Source of the DNA: Candidatus Zhuqueibacterota bacterium
GTDB lineage: Bacteria; Zhuqueibacterota; Zhuqueibacteria; Zhuqueibacterales; Zhuqueibacteraceae
Direction: 5' to 3'
Length of the DNA stretch: 64,000 nucleotides
Assembly (NCBI GenBank): GCA_022616415.1
Contig: JAKEEU010000405.1
Coordinates: forward strand, 62,001-126,000
This document shows positions 50,413 through 59,626 of the stretch, in pieces. Both the position numbers and the translations under genes were made by a program. The notes under the pieces were generated by a model. It did not search any database. It saw nothing but the letters and a program-made list of their open reading frames with translations, and was not told the DNA's origin. Positions within the stretch are counted from its first letter, which is position 1; the number at the start of each line of letters is the position of its first letter.

Positions 50413-52410
50413 TCACACCCAACCTCTCAGCTCCACCTCCGTTAACGACTTCTCGATCTTCGCATACTCACTCCTCGCTGCGCCCAGCAGATGCGTCATG
50501 CGCACCGGCTCACCGGCTTCGGCTGCCAGAAAAGCAGCACTCATCGCAATGTTGTGGATATTGCCACCAGCGATATTGAGCAGCGCGAGCCTTTGAGTGT
50601 CCAGTCGCTCTGTCGGAGTAGTGGCGGGAAAGATGCGATTCCAGATTTCCGCTCGTTGCGCAGCATCTGGAAACGGAAAATTGACAATAAAACGGATGCG
50701 TCGTAGAAAGGCTGTATCCAATGCGTTTTTTCTGTTAGTCGTCAAGATGGCCAAACCGCGGTAGCTTTCCATACGCTGCAGCAGATAACTCACTTCGATA
50801 TTGGCATAGCGGTCGTGGCTGTCTTTCACCTCGCTGCGTTTCCCAAACAACGCATCCGCCTCGTCGAACAGCAGGATCGTTCCGCTGTCCTCGGCGGCAT
50901 CAAACACCCGGCGCAGGTTCTTTTCGGTTTCGCCAATGTATTTGCTCACCACCGAGCTCAAATCAATGCGATAAAGATCGAGCTTGAACTCATTGGCCAG
51001 CACCTCGGCAGCCATCGTCTTGCCGGTACCACTGGCTCCGGCAAACAAGGCGCTGATTCCGAGACCTCGCTTGCCTTTATTCGCAAATCCCCAATTTTCG
51101 TAAACTTTGATCCGCTGTCGTAAATGAATGGCGATTTCTTTTAGGATCTGCTTCTCCTGTTCCGGCAGAACAAGATGATCCCAGGCTGCTACCGGTTCAA
51201 TGAATTGCGCCAGATCATCCAGTCGCGGACGTGAATGCACCCGGCAGGCATCCCACAACAACTGGCCGAATTCGCTCGGATTCGATATCCGTGGATTAAA
51301 TTTAGTTTGTACTTCTGCGCTCACTGAGGAAATGGATTGCAGATTCATGCTGAATTGTGAGACAAGTGTCTGAATCTGTCCATTCATTCCTGGAGCAGCC
51401 GGGCCGAGCTTTCTTTGCCAAATCGCAGTTTGCTCTGGCGACGTCGGTTTGCGGACTTCAAATGTGATTGCCGTACGGGTAGGATGTTGCCAGGGATCGC
51501 GACTGGCGACGATGAGCACACCCTGAAAGGATTCAATCAGTTTATGAATTGCTGTTATCCGCACCGAATCCGTTCTGTCTACAAGATCGCAATCAAGTAA
51601 GAGAGCGCTGGCGCTTAAAAATACTTCCCTCGTCAATAGTTGAGCCAATGCGCAGATTTCGCTGTGGTTTGATGGCATGAATTGCGCTGAAAAGGCATTC
51701 AAAGATAAGCCGAACCTATTACAGGCTGCAGCCGCAATGCCTCGTTTCCCTGCATTCTCATTGCCGGTAAGGTGAACAATTGGTAGAGGTGATCTTCCAT
51801 TCGCATTGGCCCAGGTCGATGAGATTTGATCGGCTAATTTCTGATGAGAGTGGGCCAGTTCTTCGCCGGTCTTTATGGGTTCTAGGTATTCTGAAAGCCT
51901 GCCATCAAGATGTTGCACACCGGCAAGGTAGTTCAGAATGCGTTCGTCGATCCGTATAGGGCTTAGTGTTAATGCATGCGCTGTACCAATCTCGATGAGC
52001 CGCCAATGGCGCAGGGGAGCTACCGGAGAAAGGGCGCTCCAGTGTGGTTCCGGTAGCGCAGCCAGCGCCAAGCTAAACGTTGGGTACGCCTTTGTCGAAT
52101 CGCCCTGGGCAGTCGCACAAAGCCCCGGAAATTTGGCGTCCAACTCCATGCCGGCGCATAAGAGCAGCGTATCCCGTTCAAAATTTGATAAACAAAAAGC
52201 TGTACAGAGCGTTTTTAATGCTGGTGGTGGTTGCAGATTGATTTTTAATGCATCCGGGGAGTGCTCTTCCGTTTTTTCGCGCTTGGCTTTGTTGAAAACA
52301 TTCCCGGATTTCGCGATGTATGCTTCCAGCGCACCTCGCACGCAGCCTACCGAGGCCATCAAGAAGCGCTGGTTGGCTTCAAGCCAATTATGAGAGTCGT
52401 TGACTTGCAT
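50413..52410 (-). CDS. AAA+ ATPase (Pvc15-like)
   Basis: 665 residues. The C-terminal ATPase has LFAGASGTGKTMAAEVLA (Walker A, about 450), ILLFDEADALFGKR (Walker B, about 512) and LTTNRKNALDTAFLRRIRF (sensor and arginine finger). A divergent first half without a good P-loop (HLTGNENAGKRGIA) is probably an inactive AAA domain. In eCIS loci this CDC48-like protein is thought to help load cargo or assemble the particle and is not a ClpV sheath recycler. Cytosolic. Confidence 0.88.
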   Translation of the reverse strand: MQVNDSHNWLEANQRFLMASVGCVRGALEAYIAKSGNVFNKAKREKTEEHSPDALKINLQPPPALKTLCTAFCLSNFERDTLLLCAGMELDAKFPGLCATAQGDSTKAYPTFSLALAALPEPHWSALSPVAPLRHWRLIEIGTAHALTLSPIRIDERILNYLAGVQHLDGRLSEYLEPIKTGEELAHSHQKLADQISSTWANANGRSPLPIVHLTGNENAGKRGIAAAACNRFGLSLNAFSAQFMPSNHSEICALAQLLTREVFLSASALLLDCDLVDRTDSVRITAIHKLIESFQGVLIVASRDPWQHPTRTAITFEVRKPTSPEQTAIWQRKLGPAAPGMNGQIQTLVSQFSMNLQSISSVSAEVQTKFNPRISNPSEFGQLLWDACRVHSRPRLDDLAQFIEPVAAWDHLVLPEQEKQILKEIAIHLRQRIKVYENWGFANKGKRGLGISALFAGASGTGKTMAAEVLANEFKLDLYRIDLSSVVSKYIGETEKNLRRVFDAAEDSGTILLFDEADALFGKRSEVKDSHDRYANIEVSYLLQRMESYRGLAILTTNRKNALDTAFLRRIRFIVNFPFPDAAQRAEIWNRIFPATTPTERLDTQRLALLNIAGGNIHNIAMSAAFLAAEAGEPVRMTHLLGAARSEYAKIEKSLTEVELRGWV

Positions 52411-52431
52411 GATATTGGACTTTATGGTTAT

Positions 52432-54783
52432 TCAACTAGTTCGGGGCCTGATCTCCAGTGCTAATACGGCCCAGTCTACCTCATCACTGAATGAGCCATC
52501 GAACATGATCGTTCCAACTGAGGGAACGTGCTTGTCCTCCACAAAAAGTCCGGCATCATCTCCACCTGTTCCTGTTGATAATTCCCCCCTCTTCGTATAT
52601 CCCTGTCCTGGTGTGTGCCTCCTTTGGCGCATTGCGATGGCTCCGTAAAGAACGGCTTTGTCTGCCGTCGTGGTGAAATCAAACGAAAAGGCGTCACTGT
52701 CATCACCCCCGGAACAAGCCCCATCCAGACCATTTGTATTGCCAGAGATCACATTGCCGATAGGATTGTCCGTGGCGACTCCGGAATATCGTGATACAGC
52801 AATCACAACATTTTCAGGAGTGTCAGAAAGTATTGCCGTAACTGCACCATCACCACTTGGTGTTCCTTGAGCCCTCCACATCTGTATCCCCGTCCGGTTA
52901 CGGCCAGCACACAGGCTCCTCACTCGCGTCCAGGTCAGGCCCAAGCCAGTGACATTGGTTACTTCACCATGTGGCTTGGTCGATATGGCTGCCAAGTAAA
53001 GATGACCACTAACCCCAGTTAGACGTTCGGAGGTCGCCACGGTATCTGAATCCGATGATTCTCCGGTTTTAATTTCTTCAAAGGTAATCTGCTGGCCGCC
53101 GGTTTCTGCGAAGATCGCCGTCACTTGCTTATTAGAATGCATCGTGATGGTCGCAGGATTACCCGCGCCGCTTAGATCTCCACCCCATTCCACAAACCTG
53201 AAGCCAGTAGTGGGTGTGGCAGTTAATACAACCGACTCACCATTGTTATATGCCGGTTTGTTGGGATTACGCGCAACACTGCCGCTGCCTGAAGGCGCAA
53301 CGCTAGTCGTCAAAGTGAGCTGATCTGGCGGGATCGCTTCAAACCTCGCTGTTAGCGTGCGATTCTGATTCATCACCACCATGATGGCCGTATCTGAGGG
53401 ATTGGCGCTGCCGAGGTCTCCACTCCATTGTACAAACCTGAAGCCGGTAGTGGGCGTGGCAGTTAGTGCAACCGACTCATCGTTGTTATATGCCGGTTTG
53501 TCAGGATTACGAGCAATGTTCCCACTGCCTGCCGGTGCGGCGCTTGTCGTTAAGGTACGTTGGAGAGATTGGGTAATAGGCACTCGTGGCCAAACAAAAT
53601 TTCCCTGTTCATCAATGTCAATGTTCTCAGCCCCGTCGATTTGAACGCGGACAAGATAATCGCCTGGTGCGACATTCTTAATTTTGAATTCGATAGGATC
53701 AGTATCGCGGGTTCTTGGTTCCGCGCTAAAGCTATAGGAATTTGGCAGCCTGACAGGGGGGTCTACAATCTCATTCAGCAGCAAAACAATGCGCTGCGTT
53801 GCCCCGACTCGAGGCTCTATACTATTAATTGTAATTGTGCCGGTGGCTGCATCAAAACCAACATCATTGCTGGTAAAGAATGGCCTTAAAACAAACGCAG
53901 CCACGTTGGATTCAAAACCATAAGGTGGCGGACCGCTGAATACTATATGCACGACTTGAACAGACTGCACCCCGGCGCGCAATTTGTCACTTAGCGGAGC
54001 CAGGGGCAAAGTGATTTGCACATTGCTCACCTCTTGCGGCGCAACCAATTCTCCGGCAATGCGAACTCGTGTATCATCCCCTCGCAGGTTTCTGCCCGTG
54101 ATCAATATCGTGCCGTCTGGCAGTATCGGAAGATTCGATCCGTTCGATGAAATAATTTGATCGATGATCGGACTGTGAAAGGGTAAAACCACGATGTTGG
54201 GTTTCCGCACGGGCAATACAATCCGAGGCGTTTCCTCACTCTCGATTAAAACTACGGAGGCCTGATAAGCCACTGAGAGCCGGTAGGCGGTCTGAAAGAA
54301 TACCGACCACAGCTTGGACAGCTCTTCCAGGTTCAACACAATAGGCGAAAATTTGACCAATTCCACCTGCTCGGCCAGGTCCGATTTGGCAAGATCAGGG
54401 CTGGAGCTTTTTACAATAGTTATCTCGCCTCGCGTAAGCACGGGATGGGAATGAAGAATACGGGCGACAATGCCAAGCAGGCGTTGCGGCACCAACTGGT
54501 CTTCAGCGCCGAAAAACGTGAACAAATAATGAAGGTCCAGCGCAGCCCGAGGGCGCATGACGACGTTGCTATTAAAGTCGCGCGTGGGCAAATCGGCGTT
54601 GCGATAGGCGGCGTTCGGCGTAACCTGGTAGAGATAGATGTTGACTAAGGAATCTTCTATGTTTTCCAAAGTTTCCGGTCGTTTTGTTTTGACCTCTACC
54701 CCGGACATTTCAGCGCGGATGCCTGTGTCCAACAAAGCCCTCAGCGTCGCCGTCACCGTAGCGATGGCCAAAAAATTACTCAT
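52432..54783 (-). CDS. DUF4255 cap protein fused to InlB-like repeats and a C-terminal beta domain
   Basis: 783 residues. The first 200 (LAIATVTATLRALLDTGIRA, VNIYLYQVTPNAAYRNADLP) are DUF4255, the Pvc16-like cap/tube-terminating domain. A TIG-like part follows (about 220-310). Two near-identical modules, about 415-490 and 495-565, each contain ATPTTGFRFV(Q/E)W, the divergent InlB B-repeat (beta-grasp) signature. The last 200 residues (HLYLAAISTKPHGEVTNVTG) look like a secreted beta sandwich. Pvc16 proteins are normally about 290-500 residues, so this is a large extra surface part. Stop codon spacing of 21 bases to the ATPase. Confidence 0.82.
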   Translation of the reverse strand: MSNFLAIATVTATLRALLDTGIRAEMSGVEVKTKRPETLENIEDSLVNIYLYQVTPNAAYRNADLPTRDFNSNVVMRPRAALDLHYLFTFFGAEDQLVPQRLLGIVARILHSHPVLTRGEITIVKSSSPDLAKSDLAEQVELVKFSPIVLNLEELSKLWSVFFQTAYRLSVAYQASVVLIESEETPRIVLPVRKPNIVVLPFHSPIIDQIISSNGSNLPILPDGTILITGRNLRGDDTRVRIAGELVAPQEVSNVQITLPLAPLSDKLRAGVQSVQVVHIVFSGPPPYGFESNVAAFVLRPFFTSNDVGFDAATGTITINSIEPRVGATQRIVLLLNEIVDPPVRLPNSYSFSAEPRTRDTDPIEFKIKNVAPGDYLVRVQIDGAENIDIDEQGNFVWPRVPITQSLQRTLTTSAAPAGSGNIARNPDKPAYNNDESVALTATPTTGFRFVQWSGDLGSANPSDTAIMVVMNQNRTLTARFEAIPPDQLTLTTSVAPSGSGSVARNPNKPAYNNGESVVLTATPTTGFRFVEWGGDLSGAGNPATITMHSNKQVTAIFAETGGQQITFEEIKTGESSDSDTVATSERLTGVSGHLYLAAISTKPHGEVTNVTGLGLTWTRVRSLCAGRNRTGIQMWRAQGTPSGDGAVTAILSDTPENVVIAVSRYSGVATDNPIGNVISGNTNGLDGACSGGDDSDAFSFDFTTTADKAVLYGAIAMRQRRHTPGQGYTKRGELSTGTGGDDAGLFVEDKHVPSVGTIMFDGSFSDEVDWAVLALEIRPRTS

Positions 54784-55634
54784 CGCTGCCTCCCATTGCG
54801 CTGCTTCAGATAATCTTCCAAGGAAAGAGCCGGTCCGGAACGTGTGCGCTTCGGTCGCGGCTGCGCGGACGGCTGCGTGATGGCGCGAACTTCAATCCGG
54901 CCGATGTTCACCCGAATAGTTGGTGCCAGAGCGCGCTCATCTGTTACCCGCGAATTGACTGGAGCAAACGTAGTCGGTGCGATCAACGGTTGCGCCGGCA
55001 TAGGCGTTTCCCCAGACGAGAATGTTTTATATGGAGCGATTTGTATCAAGGTGGATTGGAGGCTCTTAGATTGAGGCGCCAGCATGGATGACCGTGACTT
55101 GTTATCGTCCGTGCTCGAGGCTCGCTCTCCAACGTTGTTAGGAGACATCTGCTGGGTGACGATCATGCGATCTTGATCCAAGATTTGCGCAGTACTCTCT
55201 TTTGGCGGCTGCCCTGTGATGAATCGAGATCTAGATGATGACCCATCGTGCGAGATCGCTTGAGGCGAACTTATCACAGCAGGCTGGAGAGGCGGTTCAG
55301 GTATATTCGCGAAAGGTTCGAGATGGACACGCGTCACGGGCGATTGGGACTGATTGTAACCGGCGTGGGGCTCCAGCGTCATATGAGGTGACATTATCCG
55401 GCCAGTCGTAGACGATGATAGTGTGACTTGATCGCTGACGGAAAAGTAGCGTGAAGATAATGTGTCAGATTCCAACCCGTCGGAGGAATGCATAAAATCT
55501 GCGTCAGCTGAGTGGCTGTTTCCCCGCCAAACAAATTCATTCGTCATGGGCGCAAAAAACGAGGAGACCTCAGGATGAACAGCGCCTCCCAAGTTGAATG
55601 CACTCAAGACGAGATTGTCGAGAAAATTGCTCAT
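54780..55634 (-). CDS. Hypothetical eCIS operon protein
   Basis: 284 residues, low complexity and Ser/Pro/Gln-rich (SSPQAISHDGSSSRSR), probably disordered. The N-terminus is MSNFLDNLVLSAFNLGG and the last 15 residues, SLEDYLKQRNGRQR, are charged and helical and look conserved. ATGA-type overlaps tie it to both neighbours. No family is recognised. Proteins of this layout lie between gp26-like and cap genes in other eCIS operons, maybe as linkers. Confidence 0.65.
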   Translation of the reverse strand: MSNFLDNLVLSAFNLGGAVHPEVSSFFAPMTNEFVWRGNSHSADADFMHSSDGLESDTLSSRYFSVSDQVTLSSSTTGRIMSPHMTLEPHAGYNQSQSPVTRVHLEPFANIPEPPLQPAVISSPQAISHDGSSSRSRFITGQPPKESTAQILDQDRMIVTQQMSPNNVGERASSTDDNKSRSSMLAPQSKSLQSTLIQIAPYKTFSSGETPMPAQPLIAPTTFAPVNSRVTDERALAPTIRVNIGRIEVRAITQPSAQPRPKRTRSGPALSLEDYLKQRNGRQR

Positions 55635-56365
55635 GCTCTAACCATTTGCAGATAGAATGCTCGACGCCAAGGGCTCATGGCCAAGATGTCTGCCTCACGC
55701 CACCCGTAGGCATGGGCCAAAGTATGCACCTCGCCCAAGAGGCGTTGTACCACGGCGGTGATTTCAGTCCAAAAGAACGACACGACGTCGAAAGTTTCAT
55801 GCCACTGATGGCCGCATTCAACACAACAGAGCGCCAATTGTATATCGCCCATGGAATCCGTCTGCGCCATGCGAGCGATAACCATACTCACCAGATTTTC
55901 CGGCAATTGGCTGGCGAGTTGCTCTTCACCATTGTGAGAAGCAGAAACGAGACAGCGCTCGAACAAAAGGTTGCGGGCCAACTGCACATTGCCATTGTCT
56001 ACAATAGCGATGAGATCCTGGCTATTGGGCAGACGAAACTGCACGTAGTATCCCTCGTGACTCAGCAAAAACTCCTCAGCCGCCTCACTCTCGGGAGCAG
56101 CTCGCATGTCTGCTACGTTGAAGCTCAACTCAAGGCGTTCGCGACAGCCAGGACAAGTCGCCACGCACAGGAGTCTTGGGCTGAAGGTCATTTCGTGGAG
56201 CTTCAGCAAGCAGGCATTGCGCTGACCAATGCTGAGCTTTGCCAGTTCCTCTGGAGTCTTCTCGGGGTAAGCAGCAGCCAGTAAAGCCAGTGCTCGTCGA
56301 ACCAGCGTTTGTCCCTGGCCCCATTCCCACAGCTTCAGCAGGTCTAAAGCTGACAGTCTCTTCAT
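55631..56365 (-). CDS. T4 gp26/gp51-like baseplate hub assembly protein with zinc knuckles
   Basis: 244 residues. ALLAAAYPEKTPEELAKLSIGQRNACLLKLHEMTF, given in part, begins a gp26-like fold. CPGCRERLELSF and CCVECGHQW form two CxxC knuckles (about 73 and 180), a probable zinc site. FDVVSFFWTEITAVVQRLLGEVHTLAHAYGW is the C-terminal signature of the family. It should aid hub assembly. Spacing of nine bases from the tube gene. Confidence 0.8.
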   Translation of the reverse strand: MKRLSALDLLKLWEWGQGQTLVRRALALLAAAYPEKTPEELAKLSIGQRNACLLKLHEMTFSPRLLCVATCPGCRERLELSFNVADMRAAPESEAAEEFLLSHEGYYVQFRLPNSQDLIAIVDNGNVQLARNLLFERCLVSASHNGEEQLASQLPENLVSMVIARMAQTDSMGDIQLALCCVECGHQWHETFDVVSFFWTEITAVVQRLLGEVHTLAHAYGWREADILAMSPWRRAFYLQMVRA

Positions 56366-56374
56366 CTCTTACCG

Positions 56375-56917
56375 CTAGGCCGGTTGCGTGAAGCTGGGCT
56401 CGCTGGGCTCGGTCACGCTGGTGTCGCGTTCCCAACCCTCGTTTTCGAGCTTGATGGTTTGGATCGCCACAGCATTAGCATTGGCGTCGAGATCAGGCAG
56501 AGATTGAAACTCTGACACCCAGCAGCGGTAGACATTGTAAGCCACCACTTTTTGGCCGGCCTCGTTGTAAACTTCAATGATAATGTCCTTACGGAAATCG
56601 GCCAGTGACATCTCGCTTGTTCGCTGTTCTGGCCCGGCCTGTGCGTTGCTGTAGCTCCATACCTTATTGGCCCATCGTTCAAATTCTACATCGTGGGTGA
56701 CACCTCGTTCGAGGGTAATCGCCTCGTATTTTGTGCGCCCGGGTGATTTAGTGCTGGAGCTCGCCATTCCGCCTTCCCGATGTTCGACCATTTCCGTCGT
56801 GCGCTTGAGAGCGCCGACCTTGCTGACGCCCGCAACATAGCGGCCATCCCATTTGACACGAAACTTGAAATTCTTGTAGGGATCAAGACGATTCGCGTTC
56901 ACACTGAATTGTGCCAT
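56375..56917 (-). CDS. Inner tube protein (gp19-like)
   Basis: 180 residues. FKFRVKWDGRYVAGVSKVGALKRTTEM, in part, and LERGVTHDVEFERWANKVW, DIIIEVYNEAGQKVVAYNVYRCWVSEFQSLP are the T4 gp19/Hcp-like tail tube pattern. It polymerises into the inner tube through which cargo passes. Only one tube gene is present, unlike the two of Afp/PVC. The C-terminal TSVTEPSEPSFTQPA tail is disordered. Confidence 0.92.
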   Translation of the reverse strand: MAQFSVNANRLDPYKNFKFRVKWDGRYVAGVSKVGALKRTTEMVEHREGGMASSSTKSPGRTKYEAITLERGVTHDVEFERWANKVWSYSNAQAGPEQRTSEMSLADFRKDIIIEVYNEAGQKVVAYNVYRCWVSEFQSLPDLDANANAVAIQTIKLENEGWERDTSVTEPSEPSFTQPA

Positions 56918-56935
56918 AGGACTTCATTCCTGGTT

Positions 56936-57066
56936 TGTTGGTTGCTGGTTACTTGTTGCTCGTTGCTGGTTGCTACCCATTAGTTTGCTTGCCATTTGCT
57001 TTCTTCTCCCACTTCCCTCTTCCCCTTTCCTCTCGCTAACTTGCATACTTGCAACTTGCAAACTTG
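56936..57066. repeat. Simple repeats between sheath and tube genes
   Basis: TTGCTGGTTACTTGTTGCTC-like units are followed by a C/T-rich run and ACTTGCAACTTGCAAACTTGCC. It is the only large gap (156 bases) between the two main structural genes and may regulate their ratio, or simply be inserted repeat DNA. Confidence 0.65.
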
Positions 57067-57073
57067 CCTTTTG

Positions 57074-58891
57074 CTATGCCTGAATCTGTCCGGCAATCTG
57101 CTGAATCCTGATAATGACGAACTCCGCCGGTTTAAGTGGCGCAAAGCCGACCAAAATGTTCACGATGCCAAGATTAATATCATTCTGCGTGGTGGTTTCT
57201 TTGTCGCATTTGACGAAGTAGGCCTCACTGGCGGTACGGCCCTGAAAGGCACCCTGCCGGAATAGATTCTGCATGAAGGCACCGACATTCAACCGGATTT
57301 GCGACCACAGCGGCTCATCATTGGGCTCGAAGACCACCCACTTCAAGCCGCGGTAGAGGCTTTCTTCGATGAATAATGCCATGCGACGCACCGGAATGTA
57401 CTTCCACTCCGAGGCGAAACGGTCATCACCTTGCAGGGTGCGCGATCCCCAGACGACACGTCCAGCAGGAGGAAAGGTTCGCAGACAATTGACACCTAAG
57501 GGATTCAGCTCACCATTTTCTGCATCAGTCAGGGCTACGCTAAGTTGTGGCACGCCCACCAAGGTCGCCTCTAGGCCAGCAGGCGCTTTCCAAACTCCGC
57601 GTTGCGCATCGGTACGCGCAAAGATTCCCGCCACAGCGCCGCAAGGAACAAAGTTTTCCATCTGATTGTCGCGGAGCACGTTGGGCTGGTGCAGATGTGG
57701 AAAGAAAAGTGCAGCATTTTTGCTGGTTGTTCCAATGGCAGCAACTCCGGTCGTTGTACCGTTGCCTTTAGCGTCGTCTTTACTACCCCAATTGCTACTT
57801 GGATCCACGATGAACATGGCTCGGCGATCCTCACAGTATTTGGCAGCTTCCCCGACCAGTTCCGGTTCTATATCACCGCCAAGTCGATGGGATGGAATAC
57901 AGAGGATGTTGAAAAGATCGGCTTTTTTAAGGGCAAAGAGTCCTTGTTTTGCCCCTTCCTTGCCCGGCCCAGTGAAGTCAGCTCTCTCAAGAACGTCCCC
58001 ATCCGATGCCTTGTCTGCGTCGACGACTTTGCTGTTAGTTGCGGGATTATTATCGCCCCACACATCTTTACCTGGCTGCGGTTCGGGATGAGCCGCCGGA
58101 CGCGTTGCAGGTAAAGTTCCTCTAACCCTTGCCAATCTCGATTCATTAAGCAAAACTTTATCTACTTGTCGTGCGTGCCCTAGGGCTACTGAGACATTAC
58201 GGAATTGTTCGATCTGCCCGGTAAGACCGTCTCTAATTGATAAGTTGAATAGGCTTGAGGCTTCCGGCCCTTTTACATCATGATCGACTCGGGCTCGCAA
58301 AAAGTTGCCCCAAGCACCCTCGTAGGCGGCTTCAAGGTTAAGGGTATCAAGCTGAAGACGTGCTTTGGTGATCGGAGCGGCTAGGCCAACAGCAGCGTCG
58401 GCGGCAGCTTTGACTGAAGCAGCCGTTGCACCACTCCTTGCCGCCTCAGCTTCAGCGGCTTTGGCGACCTTATCCGCCGCTGTTTTTTCTGGCTCGGTGG
58501 TATAGGTTTGCGCCTTCGCTCTTGCAGCGTTCTTGGCGGCTTCGGCATCGGCACCAGTCGTTGCTGCGGCTACCGCTTGCGCAGCCGCTAGCGCCTTATT
58601 CCGTTCTTCCTCCGTTGTGAAAGATGGATGGAAAAGTCTGACAGTGATAGCTTGACTGCCGCCGTTCTGATAGAAGTCGCGCACGGCAAAGCTCGTCGCG
58701 CTCTCAGCCCACAAGCCGCCAAAGATGCGCTCAAAATCGCCGAAGCTATTGATCGTTATCGGATCGTTTACCGGCCCGCGCAAGGCGCGACCGATGAAAG
58801 CCGTAATCGAAGTCGCTACGCCAGTGATGGTTCGCACGCCACTGGGAACTTCCTCAATGTAAACGCCTGGAAAGGTTGGTGTGACAGGCAT
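57074..58891 (-). CDS. Contractile sheath protein
   Basis: 605 residues, first structural gene of the eCIS operon. PTFPGVYIEEVPSGVRTITGV and TSITAFIGRALRGPVN are the classic sheath start. The C-terminus (VVWGSRTLQGDDRFASEWKYIPVRRMALFIEESLYRGLKWVVFEPND, given in part) forms the handshake and inner domain. Residues about 108-188 are an Ala-rich helical insertion (KALAAAQAVAAATTGADAEA) unusual for the family. AAGGAGG six to seven bases before the ATG is a strong ribosome site. A single sheath gene suffices here; Afp/PVC have three. Confidence 0.93.
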   Translation of the reverse strand: MPVTPTFPGVYIEEVPSGVRTITGVATSITAFIGRALRGPVNDPITINSFGDFERIFGGLWAESATSFAVRDFYQNGGSQAITVRLFHPSFTTEEERNKALAAAQAVAAATTGADAEAAKNAARAKAQTYTTEPEKTAADKVAKAAEAEAARSGATAASVKAAADAAVGLAAPITKARLQLDTLNLEAAYEGAWGNFLRARVDHDVKGPEASSLFNLSIRDGLTGQIEQFRNVSVALGHARQVDKVLLNESRLARVRGTLPATRPAAHPEPQPGKDVWGDNNPATNSKVVDADKASDGDVLERADFTGPGKEGAKQGLFALKKADLFNILCIPSHRLGGDIEPELVGEAAKYCEDRRAMFIVDPSSNWGSKDDAKGNGTTTGVAAIGTTSKNAALFFPHLHQPNVLRDNQMENFVPCGAVAGIFARTDAQRGVWKAPAGLEATLVGVPQLSVALTDAENGELNPLGVNCLRTFPPAGRVVWGSRTLQGDDRFASEWKYIPVRRMALFIEESLYRGLKWVVFEPNDEPLWSQIRLNVGAFMQNLFRQGAFQGRTASEAYFVKCDKETTTQNDINLGIVNILVGFAPLKPAEFVIIRIQQIAGQIQA

Positions 58892-59008
58892 TGGAAATCC
58901 TCCTTGTTTTCAGATCATCACATCGAATTTTAAAATTTTGTAATTCCTTGTAATGCACCCCGTCCTCCCCTCGCTGGATGCCTGGGAAAGTAAACCCGCC
59001 ATTACAGA

Positions 59009-59287
59009 TTATCTTCTTCGCCGCAGATTCTGCAAGGCTTTTTCTATCCTGCTCATGCTTTTCGCCGCCGGTTTGCCTGGCGCCAACTGATAAAGATGTC
59101 GCCGCTTTTCGATCACTTCTTCGTTCACCAGCAACGTTAAGGCCTTCTCCACCACGGCTTTTTCTTCGCCCACCCACCACTTCGCAATGCCCATCGCACT
59201 GTCTTTTGCCGATGGGTGGTCGCGAAAATAATGCAAAATCGCTATCGCCACCCGTTGCAAAGTCTGGTTTTCAGCAACTTGTTTCAA
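59009..59287 (-). CDS. Small winged-helix protein
   Basis: 92 residues from a TTG start that is the first in frame after a stop. LQRVAIAILHYFRDHPSAKDSAMGIAKWWVG, in part, and VVEKALTLLVNEEVIEKRRHLYQLA form a winged helix-turn-helix with its wing. The tail is Arg-rich (RIEKALQNLRRRR). It lies 117 bases before the sheath gene and may control the operon or sense assembly. No family name is certain. Confidence 0.6.
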   Translation of the reverse strand: MKQVAENQTLQRVAIAILHYFRDHPSAKDSAMGIAKWWVGEEKAVVEKALTLLVNEEVIEKRRHLYQLAPGKPAAKSMSRIEKALQNLRRRR

Positions 59288-59626
59288 GATCGGAGCAAGT
59301 TGAAAACATCACGTAGGGAACAATCTTGAGAAACAAAAAAAGCGTCTTTGTCATTTCAATTCAAGATACGCGGTAAGACAATAAATGCACATGATCACCC
59401 AGGCAACAATCAGGCCGATTAGAGGCGGACTCAACCGTCATCTAAACTACTGACTTTATTGCAAAATCATCTTGACAATCCTTCAACACAATTATGGCAT
59501 GTGGGGCACAAAGGCCTCATCGCTAAGAAAAAAACAAAAGATTAAAGCAAAAATTTCAACGGATTATCCAGGTGAGGCATGGAGACTCCAAGGTGGGGTA
59601 TTGAGGCGCCAAGGGCAAAGCGAAAA
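59288..59626. other. Intergenic between regulator and winged-helix gene
   Basis: About 340 bases, AT-rich. No gene is seen. On the minus strand CTGGGTGATCATGTGCAT has the GG-N10-GC spacing of a sigma-54 promoter but poor consensus. A small inverted GGCCT/AGGCC-type match is visible near 59510. It is the most likely place for the eCIS operon promoter. Confidence 0.35.

Noticed and set aside
50413..52410. ClpV of a type VI secretion system
   Set aside because: The protein is CDC48-like with one good ATPase domain, lacks ClpB/ClpV features, and no TssJ, TssL or TssM proteins occur.
27024..58891. Prophage or R-type pyocin
   Set aside because: No capsid, portal, terminase, integrase, holin or lysis genes are present, while DUF4255, DUF4157 and the AAA+ ATPase are eCIS markers.
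59480..59540. TTGACA and TATGGC as a plus-strand promoter
   Set aside because: It would point into the 3' end of the opposite-strand regulator with no gene to drive.
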